Assembly: GCA_037043235.1 (NCBI GenBank)
Contig: JAWRVZ010000111.1
Location: 186,001 to 250,000, forward strand
DNA: 64,000 bases
From: Rhodeus uyekii
Taxonomy: Eukaryota > Chordata > Actinopteri > Cypriniformes > Acheilognathidae
Direction of reading: 5' to 3'
Every line of letters begins with the position of its first letter. The first letter of the stretch is position 1. Both the position numbers and the translations under genes were made by a program. Below are positions 45,106 to 58,662 of the stretch, one piece after another. The notes under the pieces are model-generated. The model saw nothing but the letters and a program-made list of their open reading frames with translations, did not search any database and had not been told where the DNA came from.

Positions 45106-46555
45106 CAGCATTTGAGACTTGTGAGGTGTAAGTTTTTTTTTTTTTTTGGTCTTTCCTAAGAAATTCCATGCTTCTTTTGCACTTATCCAATCACGGGGAG
45201 TGGAATCTGTCACACTATTCCCCGTTAGCCATATCAGTATTCCAAGACGTATGGAACGTCCCCTCCCCCCATTCCAAATATGACATGCCTAGAATTCTAC
45301 TGAGCCAGATTTCTTTTTCATGGTAATTAAATGCTGAGCCTGGATGTGGGTATTATTAGAATCTCCTCTCACTAATTAGCGCAGGACAAAAGGCTTTTGC
45401 TCTAAATCTTGCAGGTTATTTTGCATTCTTTTTTTTTACTGTCATTCTTTTTCCAAGACACATTTCTGATGTTGAAACTGAGACACTTCATACTATTATT
45501 AACAGTCTCTCATCTCGGAGAGAGAGAGAAAGATCAAATCGGCTTATGGCCATACAGTGGTCTAGAATACACATATATGGACGCACATTCTGCACCCTCT
45601 CTCGGGTATGTGGTCACTCTTTTCATTGCACTCTATGCCAAAACTCATGTTTCAAGTTCCTTTGAAAAGACATTAAAGAAGATTCTTGGAATGTGTGTCT
45701 ATGTGCGTTTGTAAAGCACGTGTGCATGTTGTGTGCCGTTTGTATGATGGAATGAAAGGCGAGAGTGTAAAATGAGACATAACATTGTCGAACCCTCAGG
45801 AAATGCATGAAATGATCCCATAGTTTCCACCTATAACCCAGCATCCATTTTCACTAGAGCAAGCGCTAAAAGGGGGGAGGATGTAACCCCTCCAGGATTA
45901 TAGTTCTCTATCCTGTTGTTCACAACTAAATATTATCATCTGAGTTTCAGTATGTGTTGACGGCTGATGTAACACAAAAATAGATCTGAACTATGAATGC
46001 TAAAGCTACAGTGAATCCAACTACATGTGTGCCACAGACACAGCTAAATGCAACTAGATTTTCACACTTTCGGCCTCCACAAAGTTACATTAGGCCGTTT
46101 CTATGCGGAAATGTTTTGAGTGGTCAGCCTGTTTCTATGGGATTGCTAAGGAGTTCTGGGTCATTTAGCATGATGCTTTTTGGTTCTTGAGGTGTTGTGA
46201 TCAGTGATTTTTAGAATGCTATACACAAAACAGTAGAACCTTGCTGGTGAACAGACTTTAACGACATGTATTTTAAATTGTTTTTTGTTTTTGTTTTGTT
46301 TTTATTTGTAAATTTTTATTTTTATTTGTTTTATTAAAGATTTTTTTAATACATTTTCATTTAAAAACAAATTTCATTGACATTTATAACGCTACACTTT
46401 GTTATATAGAGTGCAACAGTTGGGTTCCAGAAATAAAAGGAAGAAATTATTTTGAATGATAAAGTTGTCCTTAAAGTAAAAAGCTTTAAAGACAGCCATA
46501 CGAGGTTGTAAGTCCATGGTATTTGCCATCAGCCCAAATTATATCAGATTTTATT
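45106..46555. other. Non-coding stretch, nothing recognised
   Basis: No coding, RNA or transposon signal could be supported. Confidence 0.45.
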
Positions 46556-46610
46556 CATGGGTAATGTAGTTTTTCAGTGGAATTCTTGGTGAAAAACTAC
46601 ATTACCCATG
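46556..46610. repeat. Short perfect inverted repeat, 21-bp arms
   Basis: Arms 46556-46576 and 46590-46610 are exact inverse copies with a 13-base spacer. The right arm plus flank reads AACTACATTACCCATGATGC, similar to the ZNF143/SBS-type ACTACAATTCCCAGCATGC motif. Confidence 0.95.
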
Positions 46611-48145
46611 ATGCTATACAGACTATAATTCTTTAGCTCCGCCTACTCCTATGAAACTCTAAAATACGCTTTCAAAATATTGAAATAAACTTAAAATACA
46701 TTGTTTTGCATAAAATCAATGTTTGGAAATGAGTAGTTTTATATTTCTCCATTGTTTTTAATTTGATTATGCCACTTTTCCTCAATAAAACCATTAACAC
46801 TGTTGCACTTTATTACCTTGGCTTCAAATTGCATTTTTTTTCCTGTGAGCTTGTGAGTATTAGTATATTTTACATCTTTCTCTCTTCTGACCAATGTAAT
46901 CAATCTCTCTCTTTCTCTTTCTCTCTTTTGAAAAGTTGTGGAAACACTATTGCAGATTTTTCTTTTAAAACAAACAACAACTTCTTTGATCCCGGAAATG
47001 TGAGAACGGTCAATTGGTCATGTACACACTAATGCTGGTGACCATATCAACAAGTACAGAACGGCAATATTCAACAATGGTAATTGTTTTGGAGACGTGC
47101 TTTGAGATGTTCTTGTCACTGCTTCTGTTTAAGCAAAAATCAATTAGAAAAATCATCCAAAAAACCTCTTAGAAATTAGTAGGGGGGAAAAACAAGCCAC
47201 TTTATAGAGCAAAATCATTTTGGCAGTACACTCTCTGACGTGCCCTATTTTAATCTTTCTAAATTTCCCAAACTAGCCAACATAAAAAAATAAAAATAAT
47301 CAATCTTTCTTAAATACTTTGTTTTTCAACAATGGAGGCCAAAGAATGAGAGAAGAAATTGTTCTACAGTAGTGCTGCAGGCTCAAAGTGATGTCCTAAT
47401 TATCCAAATGGAGAGCCGCGGCCTGGCCAAGTAGCCTTTAATTATCACTTAGAACTTTGTTCGGTTGGTGTGAGGTTGCTTATTTTTCAAGTACTGTGAA
47501 TTGATACTCTAAATCCAGCGGTTTAATTCCTATTTGGCTGTGTGTAATGCTGTCAGACTTTTCTTTTCTTTTCTTTTTTTTGTATGACTAGGCTAGACAC
47601 AGTAACTGAGTGTGACCTTCAGGGTGTTGCCCATAATGAATGTATGTTAGAGCACACTGAGCTCTGAAATGAAATATTTTTCTGGCATGTATATACGAGT
47701 AGGGGAGGATTATGACACAGCTGTAACATTACAACATTTTTACTGTAATTATAACAAATATCTTAAAATACCTTCTAATTAAAACAATAATAGGCTATGT
47801 AATGTTTATGTGATGCTATTAAATGCCTATTTAATGCTTGCCAGCTCCGGGAGAGAGTGCGACAGACAACATGCAGTATAGCCTACTATCATGCATCACA
47901 TAGACTAATATAATGTTTAAAACATTTCAGTATACACATTAAATATTGTGTATGATTCATAGTTTGCACTCATTCATGTATCATATCGTACAACATTTTT
48001 AATATTTAAATTCACATATCAAATAGCAAAAAATGTGTATATTGTAGTTTCATAGTTGACAGTAGCTTACTTTGTGATGTGCTTGTAATTGGATTTGTGG
48101 TTGGACTGTGCTCATTCATAATTCATTCTCATTTGTTTATAATTT
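46611..48145. other. Non-coding stretch, nothing recognised
   Basis: The block 47330-47560 is relatively complex and repeat-free and might be conserved non-coding DNA; this is only an impression. Confidence 0.4.
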
Positions 48146-49500
48146 ACAAACCCGATTCCAAAAAAGTTGGGACACTGTACAAACTGTGAATAAAAAAAGG
48201 AATGAAATACTTTACAAATCTCATAAACTTATATTTTATTCATAACATATAAAATGTTGAAAGTGAAACATTTTGAAATGTCATGCCAAATATTGGTTGA
48301 TTTTGGATTTCATGAGAGCTACACATTCCAAAAAAGTCGGGACAGGTAGCAATAAGAGGCCGGAAAAGTTAAATGTACATATAAGGAACCGGCGGTGAAC
48401 CAATTTGCAACTTATTAGGTCAATTGGCAACATGATTAGGTATTAAAAGAGCCTGTCTGAGTGGCAGTTTCTCTAAGAAGTCAAGATGGGCAAAGGGTCA
48501 CCAATTCCCCCAATGCTGTGGCGAAAAATAGTCGAGCAATATCAAGAAAGGAGTTTCTCAGAGAAAAATTGCATCATCCAAAGATTAAGGTAAGGCCGGA
48601 AAACCATTACTGGATGCCCGTAATCTTAGACTGCACTGCATCACATACAGGAATGCTACTGTAATGGAAGTCACAACGTTGGCTCAGGAATACTTCCAGA
48701 AAACTTCCAGAATACTTCCATTCGCCGGTAACTGCTAAAACTCTACAGGTCAAAAAAGAAGCCATATCTAAACATGATCCAGAAGCGCAGGCATTTTCTC
48801 TGGGCCAAGGCTCATTTAAAATGGACTGTGACGAAGTGGATTACTGTTCTGTGATCAGACAAATCAAAATTTGAAGTTCTTTTTTGGAAAACTGGGATGC
48901 CATGTCATCCGGACTAAAGAGGACAAGGACAACCCAAGTTGTTATCAGCGCTCAGTTCAGAAGCCTGCATCTGTGATGGTATGGGGTTGCACGAGTGTGT
49001 GGGGCATGGGTAGCTTACACATCTGGAAAGACACCATCAATGCTGAAAGATATATCCAAGTTCTAGAACAACATGTGCTACCATCCAGACGTCGTCTCTT
49101 TCAGGAAGACCTTGCATTTTCCAACATGACAATGCCAGACCATATACTGTATCAATTACAACATCATGGCTGCGTAGAAGAAGGATCTGGGTACTGAAAT
49201 GGCCAGTCTGCAGTTCAGATCTTTCACCCATAGAAAACATTTGGCGCATCATTAAGAGGAAGATGCGACAAAGAAGACCTAAGACAGTTGAGCAACTAGA
49301 AGCTTATATTAGACACGCATGGGACAACATTCCTATTCCTAAACTTGGGCAACTTGTCTCCTCAGTCCCCAGGCATTTGTAGACTGTTTTAAAACGAAGA
49401 GGGGATGCCACACAGTGGTAAACAAAGCCTTGTCCCAACATTTTTGAGATGTGTTGATGCCATGAAATTTAAAAATAAACTTATTTTTACAGGTTTATTT
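48146..49500 (+). mobile_element. Decayed Tc1-like element (AAGTTGGGAC ends)
   Basis: The left end contains CCCGATTCCAAAAAAGTTGG; an internal repeat of CATTCCAAAAAAGTCGGGAC lies at about 48325. The right end has CTTGTCCCAACATTTTTGAG and GATGCCATGAAATTTAAAAA. These are the termini of a common fish Tc1 family. The exact TA flanks were not resolved. A near full-length but broken transposase lies between. Confidence 0.8.
48486..49421 (+). pseudogene. Tc1-like transposase, multiply frameshifted
   Basis: Starts MGKGSPIP at 48486 and ends GDATQW before TAA 49419-49421. It spans the whole family length minus internal deletions in the helix-turn-helix and linker region. Conserved segments in shifting frames are RKIVEQYQ, YRSKKKPYLN, SDKSKFEVLF with the first aspartate (the preceding Trp is a stop), RSVQKPASVMVWGC, INAERYIQVLEQHVLPSRRR, FQHDNARPYT with the second aspartate, and SPIENIWRIIKRK with the glutamate. 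The catalytic triad survives, but several frameshifts and stops make it inactive. Confidence 0.88.
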
Positions 49501-51179
49501 ATAATTTTCTGCTATCCCCTAGCTGGCTCCTGCTGTCCAGTAAACGTGAGGAGGAACTGTGTCTGCTGAATATTTTTCCAATTATTCGGTAGAACATGTT
49601 ATTCGTTTTGAAGCCAGCTTCCTTGCCTGGACCCCCTGTGATCTAGTGCCCTGGGCACGTGCCCGGTAGGCCCGTTAATCCGTCTCTGCAGAGGAGACCT
49701 TGAAGTTTTGACTTTTCTACGACATCAGTTCTATTTTATAGAGGGTTTTTATTGTTTATCCAGTGCAGTCGGGTATTTCCTTAATCGTGTCAATCCAGTC
49801 TTGAATTTTTCTTCTCTCCTTCCTTGCTGTATAGTAGTGTGTTGTAATTACTCGGTTAAAGCTGTGTAGGGTCCTGAGCCTCCCCGATCAATTACAGGTC
49901 AGGGTGTAGGGCTCCTCTCGCCTTCCAGCTACACTCTTTCATCTACTCTACACCTCGCATTCTAGCTCTCTCTGTCTGTCCATTCACATCATTCTCTCTG
50001 AATCTCTCTTTCATTTCTTCTCTATATTTATTCCCGCTTTCTGGCGTCCCTACTGTGTCTCTCAAATTGCTGCTGTGTCTCTGTTTTTTTTCTTCTCTCC
50101 TCTTCTCTCTCCTCAACCCCTAACTGCATTTACTGCATTTGCTCATATGATATTATTTAACATTATTCCCTTCATACAGGAATAGGGCTTTATTTAGTTT
50201 TTTCATCTTTAGCTTGTGTGTTGTTTTATACTCCTTTAAATTGCATTTATTGAGATTATAAGGCCAAGCTCAACATTTGTGAATCGTTGAGTACTTGCAC
50301 AGATGCCCAATCAGATAGTGTTAGGAATCAGCTATATTATATGTAATATTAAGTGTTGTCTCGAACTGTGTTGTATTATTCTTTGCTGTGCTGTTGTGGG
50401 ATTATGACAAATAAGTGAATAAAATTCTTGAAAAAATGTAGTTTAAAAAATGTGCTAAGTTCTTAGAAATTGGTTGTTTGCATGTGATTTTCAAGAAAAG
50501 TTTACATTTAATGACTAAAATATCATGAAGTCATTTCTTCAATATCACACAGCCCTACCTTTTGTTGTGTGGTCTTACATTAAGTTGTGTTGTGCCGGGG
50601 CGGGGGGTGGATCTGGCGTGGGCAGCTGAGCCGGCTGGCACTGCCAGGTCTGTGTGCCCGCCTGGCACAGAGATTGATGCTGTATGGCACTCATGTCACT
50701 AAATCATGGTAATTAGGCGATAGACGCACCCCTGTGATTAGGGCATCCCGCATAGCCCAATGTCTGGTAAACACACACCACACAAACTCTCTCCAGATAC
50801 ACAGAGAAACAGAAAATGCAGGAGGAATGAAGGATGTGCACAGGGGAAAGATGAAGAACAAGGACAACGAAGTGATGAAAGTGTGAGGAATGGAGCAAAC
50901 CAAAGAGCAGCTTTAGTCAGGAAGAATACAGTAAGTGAAAAACAAGATTGAATAAAAGAGACCAAGAGACAACACGTGAAAAGAATGTGAAGGATACTAG
51001 TAGCTCAGTCAGCTAAATTACCCCAAATAATATAGAGCAATTAGTGTAGCACAGTCGTCACTTAAGATAAACTCACAACAGTGAGGGATGCCGCAGCGCA
51101 GCTCCTGGGGGTAATGCAGTAGAAATGTGCATCTCTGTAGTAAAGCATCTACTAAAGGTCAGAGAGTGACTCAGTGACT
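49501..51179. other. Non-coding stretch with polypyrimidine tract
   Basis: From about 49915 to 50115 the sequence is rich in CTCTCT/TTCTTC words. The remainder shows no supported feature. Confidence 0.5.
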
Positions 51180-51180
51180 A

Positions 51181-51227
<47 letters not shown>

Positions 51228-51228
51228 T
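51180..51228. repeat. (TG)n(AG)n compound microsatellite
   Basis: About ten TG units followed by about fourteen AG units. Confidence 0.97.
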
Positions 51229-54200
51229 ACTCTAGGGGAATGTGGCATAACAGGTTTGTGTAAAGCCCCATTCATATATTTAGATCTCAGTGTTTGAACA
51301 CAAATTAACCTGATTATCTTTGTCCACCGCTTTATGCACACAAACAAATAAACAAACACATGCTCAGGAAAGGTGCCATTTGTGCCCGAACATTTCAGTA
51401 ATATTTATTTATTTAGTCTTGCATTTAATTATTGATTTGGTCACTCTTCTTTGCATTTATTTAGTTAGTTGATTATTTATATAATATATATATAATTATT
51501 ATGAATTATTACTATGGTTGTTTTAATCTTTTGATATCCAGTGCATTACACATTCACAATGTGAGTCATGGGTACAAATGGCACCATTTCCTGAGGACCA
51601 GTGATGTGGAGAATGATTCAGGCCATCAAATGTGGACACAGGCTCCTGACACTCGTGGAATGGACTGACTCATTAACAATTTATGGCTGACTGATTGAGA
51701 GATTAATTGTTTCTGTCCAACAGGCATCAGATTGAAGCTTAATACCTCTGTCATTTGTTATCTACACTGTCTATCACCCTCTGACACACATTCTTCCTGT
51801 CTATCTCTCTATCAGTCTTACACACAACCACTCCTACCTCAATCTATCTCTGGAGAGTAATAAAATAAAACAATTATGTTCTTCCTATGTCCATATCTCT
51901 CAGTCTAGGCAGTGTACACTATACAAGATAATGGATTTTTTGCCGGTGTAAAGAGCACAGAAGGAACTGGGCCACCCACCCTCCAACACAAACACATTGC
52001 CCACACCACAACTAAATATACTCCCAATTACAACACCACGCTTCATTTATTATGCAACTCCCCTCTCTGCAAGATCCATCTGTGTGTGGTTGTGTTCTTA
52101 TTTGATCATATCTGCCCTTGCTCTTTGACTTTTCTCTCGGGTTGATAAAGAGGAGTAAAAACGCGTTCTCTCTTCTTAAACGTCTCTCAAAGCTTCAACG
52201 TGTTGGCCCTTCTGGTTGTACCAGGGCCTCATGGCAATGCCAGTCTGGAGCTCGTAGGAATGAGAGGAACGCTTCTCTACTAATCTGGGTCACACAGGCA
52301 CCATCTGCCTTGACAAGATTACTGGGTAGTAGGACAAGAAATCCTTTCTCTTTGGCCAGATTAAACATGAAATATAGGACAGGGGTAGAGGGAGGAAAAG
52401 GGGAGGAGAGAGGGCAACTGGGTGTTTTTGGTCTGTGTCTGGACAGGGCATGTGTGGGGGGCGATGGCTGGGTTGGCGGTCCCAGGACAAATGGGTACAT
52501 CTTTCTGCAGTTCCTTGTACCTCAATGGCATTTCCGAGGTTGAGACCTGATGAATGATTAGCGCTCTTGATTATTTCTCTGTACTATTGTTATATCATAT
52601 CGCTAGTTGTTTCTACATATGTGATCTGCAAATCCTGACAAATGCTGTTTGGTTTGATCCAGATTTATCCTTTAATTTTATTAGATATTTTTAGGAAGAT
52701 CCTTTCTCAGGCAGCATTCCAACTTAAAGTGACTGATTAGAAACCAGACGGTCTGCTGTCTACCTTCATAGTCAGGCTGGTTCGCTGGTTTTTGAGGGGT
52801 TGGGGATTTTACAGCTTGTTCAGGCCAGCTTAAACAAGACCATCCTAAACCAACTAAGGTTGGTTTTTGAAACTGTTGTTTTCGTACGATTGAGATACTA
52901 TTATAGTTGATTTATTGTTGATTTATTTAATGTTGATTTGTTTGTTTGTTTGTTTTCTATATTCATTTTCATTTGAGTTAGCTTTAGTCATTTTGATTGT
53001 TTTAATATGTCTACATAGTTTGTATTTATTTTTGTTTAAAGTTTAGTTTGTAATTGTATTATATCAAGTTAAATTAACTAAACGTTTGAATTTTTTAACA
53101 TTTAAAAAAATATTTTAATTTCCATTCAACAAAAAAAAAGTTTTATTTGAAATGTGTACATTTTATAGCATTATAAGTTATTAGTTAATTATGAACTAAT
53201 TATTTCCAACATTATATTGCTTAATAACATTTAAAAAATGTTTTGTTAATATAACTTATCATCCATCTAATAATGGTCTGTTTTATTTATTTCACGATTT
53301 ACCATAGTAAATCAGTAATTTATGAGCTTATAGTCATTTTTTTCAATAATTTGTTGATCACTAACTAATCATTTATAAATTACTTCATTTATTTAATTTA
53401 TAAATAACAAAGCATTCGAATGTTAGCATATCACTTATTAATCATTTATGATTGTATAGTTCTTCATTAAGTAATAAATTATAAGTGACTTGTAACTGGA
53501 CAACATTTTAATGTAGTACAAAAAAGTTTTTTTAATGCTTTTAATTAACTATAACAACTCAGTCTGGATGAATATCATGTTTATAGAAATAACTCTCCAT
53601 ATTTAAAAACTTTATTGCTTCAGAGTTTGATGTTAGCATTTTGCTAAACTAACAACACTATTGTAGCTAGCATGAAAAATTTATCGCAAACACAAGTATC
53701 AGGTATCGATACTTGTCAGTAATGAATCATTTTATATATCAACTCCGTACACCATCTTAGATACATTTCTTCACAGAGCTTGGTGCAGTGCATTCTCGGA
53801 TTCCATTTTTCCATTTTTGCTGCCTTAGAATTTGACTAAAAAGAGCATAGGGTTGAAACAGCCACACTGGTATGTTGGGTTTTGGGGTATTTTACAGCTT
53901 GTGAAGACCATCTTAGACTTTTTTTAAAAAACAATCTTCAGCAGGGTCTGTCTTAGAAAAACCAAAACAAAAAATGTATTTTTGCTGTCTACTATTTGAA
54001 ACAGCCTTCAGTGATGCTGTCAAGTTTGTCTAACTCACTAAGTTTTGGAGCAGAACTCATGCGTTTCACATGTCTGTATGACTGCGCGAATGCTCTTTGC
54101 ATTTGTATGTTCTCGTGTGGTGCAGGTGAGAGTGGTTCTCGAGACGAAGGCATGAAATGAAAGTCGATGCCGTCACCATGGAAACGCTGTTTCCCCTCTT

Positions 54201-55276
54201 GCTTTCTTCTTCTCGGCGCTCCGCTGTGCTTTGAGTGGCGTTTCTTTTGATGAGATGCTTGCACAAAATGGCAGCCCAGCCTCGGCTCTCGCTCTCTCAC
54301 GTTTGTTCCCTTCTTCCTGCAGCTCATGTCATCTGTTTATCAATCCATCTTTCTTCGAGCTGATGCAAGTGTCATCATTTCTCTAACAACCTGTCATTAT
54401 TAATAAGGCATGGACACCGTTAATAGCTCTCATCAAATGTTAAAACGCAGACAAACACACACACTGTCACCATGACTTGTTTACCAGTGGCAGATGAGAA
54501 CTGAGCATGAAGCCAGTAATAGTCTAATTATATGTGTGGGGAGCTCGACTACACTGAGCCCACAGAAAGAGCAATAGACTGAGCAGGGCCATTCTGTCAT
54601 CTGTTGTCGAGGGGATGACATCAGGTTGTGCTCAGTGTTTTTGAGCACAGCTGTGTTACATTGTTTATTCTCTGTTCATATCGCTGCATGAGGATGAGCG
54701 CACAAGAGTGTGGTTATTTCGGCTGTCCATGAATGCCTCATCACTGACCCCAGGTTTTACAACGAACGTCAGGGAGCAAATCCTGCAACAAGTGAGATTT
54801 GAGGCAGACTTGCAGAGTCAGAAATTAAAGGGTTATTTCACCTAAAAATCACTTCTGTGATGTTCCAAATCCAAAAGATTTCCATTCATTTTCAGGAACA
54901 GAGATGAAGATATTTTTTTATGAAATTTAAATGAAAGTCTGTTCACTCAAAAGTTTGAATTGCTTTATATGATGAACAGTGTTTAATAAAAGCCTGAATA
55001 AAATCTGATCATACGTACATAGATCATTCAGATATGATAAATGGAAGCTCAACCGTACTTGTTTGATGCTCGAAAACAGACCTCATTGGTTGTTGCACAT
55101 CATGCAAGCGTAATTGAGCTTCCGTTTACCAAATTACAGGGCTCTGTACACTTGTATTATTACAATTCAATGATGAATTAAATATCAGTATGGTCAACAC
55201 ATGTCTCTGTTGTTTGCCATCTTTAATGGCTTGAATATTTGTCATACATATGGGATTGTCTTCTCTATGAAGGATA
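51229..55276. other. Non-coding stretch, no gene recognised
   Basis: About 4 kb. Open frames at 52118-52543 (+, 141 codons) and 53992-54327 (-, 111 codons) show no domain. The zone 52900-53560 is AT-rich, repetitive in TTAATAA/ATTAGTT words. Confidence 0.45.
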
Positions 55277-55345
55277 CACTACCGTTCAAAAGTTTAGGGT
55301 CAGAGCATTTAAAAAAATTCAGCAAGTATGCATTTATTGTCAAGT
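55277..55345 (+). repeat. Cyprinid interspersed repeat, outer end
   Basis: Begins CACTACCGTTCAAAAGTTTA and continues with GGGTCAG and TTCAGCAAGTATGCATT, the start of the widespread cyprinid repeat; truncated at about 55345 by the adjoining LTR-like repeat. Confidence 0.7.
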
Positions 55346-56035
55346 TTCTGCCGCAATCGGTCAAGTAATTTCTTGGTTTTGTGGTAGAGCTCTGACACTA
55401 CCGTAATGTCTCGAGTTTTGTGTCTGTGCGTGCGGCTTCGAGTGTTCGAGTCGCGTGCACGCTTGTCTGTGTGACGTCTTTTGTGCGAGTTATGATGTCC
55501 GGTCCCGATACTTTGGTCTAGTTCAGTTTCGTTTTTGTGTCGGGATTCAGGCATTCATGACTCATGTGTTCGTCCTTGTTGTGAGCACAAGAGAACAGGT
55601 GTTTACTCGTTCTTGCGTGCTCCGTCATGTGAGTGGGCGTGGTTTCAAGCTTTGCGCGAGTCGCGCTCTCTCGTCTGTGTGTTATGTTTGGCACGCGGTT
55701 CGTGTTTTCATCAGCCGCGTGCTTTCATGTTGTGTTTTCTTGTCACGCACAGTTTGGTTGTCACCAGCTGCGCTTTGTCTTTGTTTAATGTGAACATGCG
55801 GCAATGCGTTAAGTTCATGTCTTGTCTGTTTCCCCGCCCGTCTTATTTCAGTGTCATTAGTTTGATTTGTCCCAGCTGGTTTCCCATCATTTACCCTCCC
55901 TCCTGTGTGTATTTAATATCCTCATTTGCTGTCCTGTGTCGCGTCTTTGTCGTTATTCTATGTCGTTCCAGTTTCATGTCCTGTCCTGTCTTGCCTTGTC
56001 TTGCCTAGTCTAGTTTCTAGTCCCCCACTAGCTTT
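55346..56035 (+). mobile_element. LTR-like repeat
   Basis: Starts near TGTCAAGTTTCTG, inside the cyprinid repeat end. It shares GTCCCGATACTTTGGTCT, GTTTCGTTTTTGTGTCGGG and GATTCAGGCATTCATGACT with the repeat at 42050-42110, then CATTAGTTTGATTTGTCCCA and GTGTGTATTTAATATCC (TATA-like). No coding capacity. Solo LTR or non-LTR promoter repeat; the boundary at the right is soft. Confidence 0.45.
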
Positions 56036-56419
56036 ATTCCAGGAACACACAATGCCTAAATATGCAGCCAAAATAGTGTATAAAAATACCTTATAAATGT
56101 GTAATTTGCCCCTGCAAAAATGTCGCTTAGTATCTGTTACAAAACCATATGTGTGATCATTAAACTTGAGTTGTCTGGTTGGTTGTCTGGAATTCATGTG
56201 ATATCATGATTCATTTGTGTTTAATACATTTCTTGTTGTATTAATAAGTGCAGGTGCATTTTAATCTTTTTGCATGCATGGAAGTCATACTCCAGGAGTT
56301 GTTTATTGCTTCAGTCTCTAGCTCCCCTCACATTAATTCTCTTTTATTTCTCTCTCTCTCTCTCTCTCTCGCTGTCAAAATTTGCCAGGTGACGGTGGAT
56401 GCAATGTGACTCCTGATTA

Positions 56420-56433
56420 GTTGCTCTGGCAAC
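56420..56433. promoter_or_regulatory. RFX X-box-like palindrome
   Basis: GTTGCTCTGGCAAC is a near-perfect match to the RFX X-box (two inverted GTTGCC/GGCAAC half-sites with short spacing). A further CATGGCAAC half-site lies at about 56458. Binding is untested. Confidence 0.35.
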
Positions 56434-58662
56434 CTCCGGGAACGTTCACTGGTGGTCATGGCAACGGCTGAAGCATGGCGATGGAGCCCGGCTGATTATT
56501 TAGATTTAGAATGGGAATGAGAATTCGGAGGCGGCTTGGCATACCACAATGTTATCAACGGAGATGTTGCTTGTCAATAATACTGATGCATTACTGGTGT
56601 GTATATACGTGCAATTTCTTCTGCAATGAACAGATTTTGGGAGCTTATTTAGAATGGAGCTTTGGGTGGGGGTTGGGGGGATTCGTGAAGAGGTTGAAAC
56701 GGGGAACTGGTTCGCGTGGAGGGGGAGACGGCTCTAGGCAGCAAGACCTCCGAGCAGTTTTCCATTATGCTTAATTCCATAGAAACCAAACCCAGAAAGA
56801 CAGGAAACATGGACAGCAAAGAAAGCACTGGGTGGTTATGTGAGGGAATGCACATGGGAACGAGGGAATGTGAATGTGTGTTATTAATACCTCCATATTT
56901 CCCTCACTGGAGACATATATGTGCCCTTTTAACTCTTTATACTTACTTTTGAAATATACTATGCTCCCCTTTTAAGCATGACACAATTTAAAGCTTTAGC
57001 ACAACAATAGTCAGGATCAGTAGTTTTATTTTGGTTTTTACTGTAAACTCGATACCGATATTGACAGCAAAGCTTCAGCCATCAATGAGGGTAGAATCAT
57101 GGTTCACATACAAAGACACAGTCTGTTCAACAATGTCACTTCAGTCACACACAGTTTTCTGTTCTTCATTCTTAGTGAAGTACAGATTCAAAGTCAAGAA
57201 TGAGGTGATGACATCTAACTTAAGTATGACATGATTCTGTGTTTACTTTTTCAATGTGGCTGCTCTTTCCCATTGTAAAGCTGTCGATGAGATAGCGCAT
57301 AATTTCATGGGAAACTTGACGTTCAAAACAGATGAATGATTCTATACTCACTCCAGAGATCCCTGTGAGGATTGAACCCGGGCCGTGGTCCAGTGCAGCC
57401 TGTCCTCAAATGATATATATGTGATCCTCCTGCAATTAATTCAGAACATATGGCATAAGGTCAATGCTGCTATGGAGCAATGGGAATGGAGCCCATATAC
57501 ACTGAGTGCATGTATAGATTAATTCATTGACTTTCTCTTTAATCAATGAGTGAGAGTTATGTATTCTGAGATAAAAGTTTGGACACACACAACTAAATAT
57601 GTCTCTTCTTAAGAACTGTTTGATCTAAAGGCTCTCGTGTTTAAATTAATCAATTCCATTTATTAAAACTAATAATTATTAAATAACTAAAAATATTTAT
57701 CTATCCATTAATCTATTATACAGTGTGTATATATATAATTTTATTTTATTATTATTTAATAAATATTAATTATTTATTAAATAATAATAAAACGTATTCA
57801 TCATGTAATAGCTAATTTTTTAATTTACTGATACTAATTATACTGATGTTAACTGAATTGCAGGTGATATTAAAATTAAATTATAAAATATTACAATGAA
57901 AATCATACTAAATAATCATGCGCAGGTAGGTGCACAGTGTCATTCAACGGCTCACAGCTTACGCTAAAATGCTTCAACAAGAGAGGGCAGAGCTCATAAA
58001 TGACTATTAATTCTGCTGTCTGTAATCCGTCTCAATCTGCTCATCCTGCCACAGTTAAAAGGTAAAGTCTATAATCAGGCGATGGACAGACTGCATGAAT
58101 AAACAGTGGAAGATTAACTGGCCACTGGACATCAGTAAAGAGAGGGAGCTAATTGCTAATGCTCTAGAGCTTACCACCCGGCAAAATACAGGGCCTCAGA
58201 GTGCAATGAAAGATAAGAGCTTTCCCATAAGAAATTATGGAAATACACTGCATTAACCACTTAATAGATATGCAGTAATAAATAACATTAACCTTTAACC
58301 ATAAAACATAAGGTTACTGTGACTTTGATGGAAAAGCAGTTCACTGTAGGCAAGTGTTCAGTTTGTTGTGTGTGTGTGTGGAAGGTTGACCCCAGCATCA
58401 GGAACACAGCCAAGTCTACTCATTCTGTCGCTCTCATCCATCAATCAAACACCTCAAGCTGCCATTGCGCTTGTCATAAGACCCTGACCAGGGCTGAGGG
58501 CCTCAAGAGGGGTGGCAGGGTTCCTCCACAGTTGACTGGAGCTCAATTGCTTCCACAGTGGATGATTGTATTCACATAAATGAACAAAAGACTCCAGGCT
58601 TGGACAAGCATTCAACTTCAGAAAATTAAAAAGGACAGTATTTTTAGCCTTTTTATCATTAT
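56434..58662. other. Non-coding stretch, nothing recognised
   Basis: No coding or transposon signal could be supported; AT-rich tracts near 57660-57860. Confidence 0.45.

Noticed and set aside
52118..52543. 141-codon plus-strand frame in GC-richer sequence
   Set aside because: An opposing frame of similar length overlaps it and neither shows a known motif; likely chance.
53992..54327. 111-codon minus-strand frame, arginine/lysine-rich
   Set aside because: No recognisable domain, splice context or neighbour; composition explains it.
57350..57420. tRNA-like B box GAGGATTGAACCCGGGCC
   Set aside because: No matching A box or cloverleaf could be built around it; at most a SINE scrap.
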